From the NCBI RefSeq assembly GCF_016901015.1, contig NZ_JAFEUP010000003.1:682001-746000 (forward strand): a stretch of DNA of 64,000 bases. Direction: 5' to 3'. The position numbers were made by a program, and so were the translations under genes. Source of the DNA: Zestomonas insulae. GTDB taxonomy: Bacteria; Pseudomonadota; Gammaproteobacteria; Pseudomonadales; Pseudomonadaceae. Shown piece by piece: positions 62,400 to 64,000 of this stretch; the stretch's first letter is position 1, and every line of letters starts with the position of its first letter. The notes beneath the pieces were generated by a model. It worked only from the letters and a program-made list of their open reading frames with translations. It did not search any database and was not told the origin of the DNA.

Positions 62400-63200
62400 T
62401 CAACGGTTCTGGTTGAGCGCCTGGTCGAGGTGCCGCGCGGCCTTGTCGGCCAGCTCGCCGTCGGGGTACTCGGCGAGCAGGCGGCGCAGGTAACCGATGG
62501 CCTTGTCGCGGTCGGCCTGCGGGTTGTTCGCCGCCAGGTACATCAGCGCCAGCTGGTACAGCGCCTTCTGCTTGATGTCGGGCTGCACACCGCGGTCGTT
62601 GACCGCCAGCAGGTAGAGTTCCTCGGCTTCTGGCACCCGGCTCTTGAGCACCGCGCGGCGCGACAGCAGGGTCATGTCCGGATCGAAGCTGGCCTGGGTC
62701 AGGTCGAGGTTCTGGTTCGGCTGCCAGTTGGCGAGCAGCTCGCGGGCGGTCTTCTGCACCGGCTCCTGGGCGCGCTGGCGGATCAGCTCGATGCGCACGG
62801 CGCTGCGCTCGGCGGCGCGGCTCTGCGGGAACTCGTTGCGCACCTGGTAGAAGTAGTTGAGCGCGCGGGTGTCGTCGCGCTGGTCGTTGTAGCGGCTCAT
62901 GTAGATCAGGCCGATCTGGTACAGCGAGATGGCGCGTACCTCTTCGCTCAGCTGGCGGTCGCGGTAGCCGGTCAGGTACAGCTCCTCGGCCGGGGCGCTC
63001 TTGGCGTCGCGGATGGCCTGCGCGCTGTAGGTGAACAGGTCGCCTTCCTCCTCGATCGCCGCAGTCATGCGGTTGGTCTTCAGCACCTTGTTCTCCACCG
63101 CTTCCTGGGCGGAGATCTGCGCGACGAACAGCGGGGTGGTGGGGGAGCAGGCGGCCAGCAGCAGGCATCCGGTCAGTAACAGCGGGCGGGCGAGCGGCAT
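62400..63200 (-). CDS. Lipoprotein with TPR-like repeats
   Basis: A 266-aa lipoprotein (signal LLLAAC, lipid Cys18) whose mature part is helical with TPR/Sel1-like pairs (SLYQIGLIYMSRYNDQRDDTRALNYFYQVRNEFPQSRAAERSAV; KQKALYQLALMYLAANNPQADRDKAIGYLRRLLAEYPDGELADKAARHL). The YPDGE-type helix repeats resemble outer-membrane assembly scaffolds such as BamD/YbgF, but no specific match is recognised. It precedes pykA on the same strand. Confidence 0.78.
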   Translation of the reverse strand: MPLARPLLLTGCLLLAACSPTTPLFVAQISAQEAVENKVLKTNRMTAAIEEEGDLFTYSAQAIRDAKSAPAEELYLTGYRDRQLSEEVRAISLYQIGLIYMSRYNDQRDDTRALNYFYQVRNEFPQSRAAERSAVRIELIRQRAQEPVQKTARELLANWQPNQNLDLTQASFDPDMTLLSRRAVLKSRVPEAEELYLLAVNDRGVQPDIKQKALYQLALMYLAANNPQADRDKAIGYLRRLLAEYPDGELADKAARHLDQALNQNR

Positions 63201-63479
63201 GAGGTCTCCAGGCGGATGGGCTGCCGTGCCAGTCTAGTCAGGCGCTCCCGGCGCGGCCAAGGCGGCCGGCGCAGTTCCAATCGGAGGTTATGGGTGACTG
63301 GTGCGTCGAGCGTGCAGTGGTGGGCGCATACCGGTCGGGGCAGTTGCACCTGGCCTGCGCTCAGGGCTGGTGAGCTGGCCTTCCGGCGCGGTATATATGC
63401 CGTCCCTCGACCACCGGCTCGCGCCTCGGACTGGGTCCGGACCGGCCGTGCTTTCCGTGCAGAAATTATGGAGTTGTAC
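63201..63479. other. Divergent intergenic region before nitronate monooxygenase
   Basis: 279 bp between the lipoprotein and the monooxygenase. TATATAT at 63391-63398 could be a -10, with no clear -35. I see no other motif or coding potential. Confidence 0.35.
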
Positions 63480-64000
63480 ATGTCTAGACTGCCCGCCCCG
63501 CTGGATCGCCTGCCCTTTCCGGTGATCGGTTCGCCGCTGTTCATCATCAGCAACCCGAAACTGGTCATCGAGCAATGCAAGGCCGGGGTGGTCGGCTCGA
63601 TGCCGGCGCTCAACGCCCGTCCCGCCTCGCTGCTGGAAGACTGGCTGGCCGAGATCACCGAGACCCTCGACGCCTACAACCGCGCCAACCCCGACCAGCC
63701 GGCCGCGCCGTTCGCGATCAACCAGATCGTGCACAAGAGCAACGACCGCCTGGAGCACGACATGGAGCTCTGCGCGAAGTACCGGGTGCCGATCATCATC
63801 ACCTCGCTGGGCGCCCGCGAAGACATCTACGCGGCGGCGCATGCCTACGGCGGCGTGGTGCTGCATGACGTGATCAACAACGCGTTCGCCCGCAAGGCCA
63901 TCGAGAAAGGTGCCGATGGCCTGATCGCCGTGGCCAGCGGGGCCGGCGGGCATGCCGGGGTGAAGAGCCCGTTCGCGCTGATCCAGGAATTGCGCCAGTG
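63480..64000 (+). CDS. Nitronate monooxygenase (partial, N-terminal)
   Basis: The first 173 residues of an FMN TIM-barrel enzyme; the window ends inside it. Evidence: LPFPVIGSPLFIISNPKLVIEQCKAGVVGSMPALNAR, the FAINQIVHKSNDRLEHDMELC segment, LHDVINNAFARKAIEKGADGLIAVASGAGGHAG. Members oxidise nitronates (including propionate-3-nitronate) to aldehydes and nitrite. GGAG lies 6 nt before ATG 63480. The catalytic His cannot be checked beyond this edge. Confidence 0.88.
   Translation, partial: MSRLPAPLDRLPFPVIGSPLFIISNPKLVIEQCKAGVVGSMPALNARPASLLEDWLAEITETLDAYNRANPDQPAAPFAINQIVHKSNDRLEHDMELCAKYRVPIIITSLGAREDIYAAAHAYGGVVLHDVINNAFARKAIEKGADGLIAVASGAGGHAGVKSPFALIQELRQ

Overview
The window is a stretch of chromosome from a high-GC gammaproteobacterium, almost certainly Pseudomonas. 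Evidence: groES-groEL behind a sigma-32 promoter, ColRS, a MexVW-type RND pump, BifA and SadC, PyeR-PyeM-XenB, OlsBA ornithine-lipid synthesis, AmpG, YajQ, and dense, mostly convergent or divergent short operons. From memory, the gene order follows P. aeruginosa PAO1 from about PA4402 (argJ) down to about PA4328, with local gains (amt plus a 214-aa unknown) and losses (feoABC, pncB2). This synteny was not checked by search. I see no prophage, integrase, CRISPR array, rRNA or tRNA.

Layout. 1-11.4 kb: end of argJ, a GST, a MutT-ThiE fusion, a cobalamin adenosyltransferase, an orphan sensor kinase, panE, a response regulator with a dead GGDEF domain, YajQ, MscS, AmpG, an alkyltransferase-like protein and a DUF481 envelope protein. 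11.4-16.7 kb: an SDR, a HugZ-like protein, FxsA, groESL and a PAP2 membrane enzyme. 16.8-20.6 kb: colRS and a methyltransferase/InaA-kinase envelope cluster. 20.6-24.8 kb: mexVW. 25-30.1 kb: a DUF1513/imelysin/di-heme/imelysin periplasmic metal cluster. 30.3-36.7 kb: lemA and a GIDE/EF-hand membrane protein, bifA, a sigma-54 type amt operon and sodB. 36.9-43.6 kb: transporters, ArgP-ArgO, two oxidoreductases and a coiled-coil membrane protein. 43.6-49 kb: xenB-pyeM-pyeR, acpH, a Usp protein and olsBA. 49-55.8 kb: small envelope and metabolic genes, a REP-like repeat and a MITE. 55.8-64 kb: class I fumarase, sadC, a ferredoxin reductase cluster, pykA, a lipoprotein and the start of a nitronate monooxygenase.

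How the genes work together. Three themes stand out. (1) Envelope homeostasis: ColRS with a perfect-looking ColR box in front of the PAP2 gene, the WarB/InaA-like genes, and OlsBA behind a four-repeat Pho box. (2) Cyclic-di-GMP: BifA (phosphodiesterase), SadC (cyclase with an I-site), a degenerate GGDEF response regulator and YajQ. (3) Nutrient-responsive promoters: a canonical -24/-12 promoter with an NtrC dyad in front of amt and an unknown gene.

The most unexplained locus is the 214-aa protein co-transcribed with Amt. The clearest mobile DNA is a 139-bp MITE whose TAA target duplication coincides with the stop codon of a PfpI-family gene.
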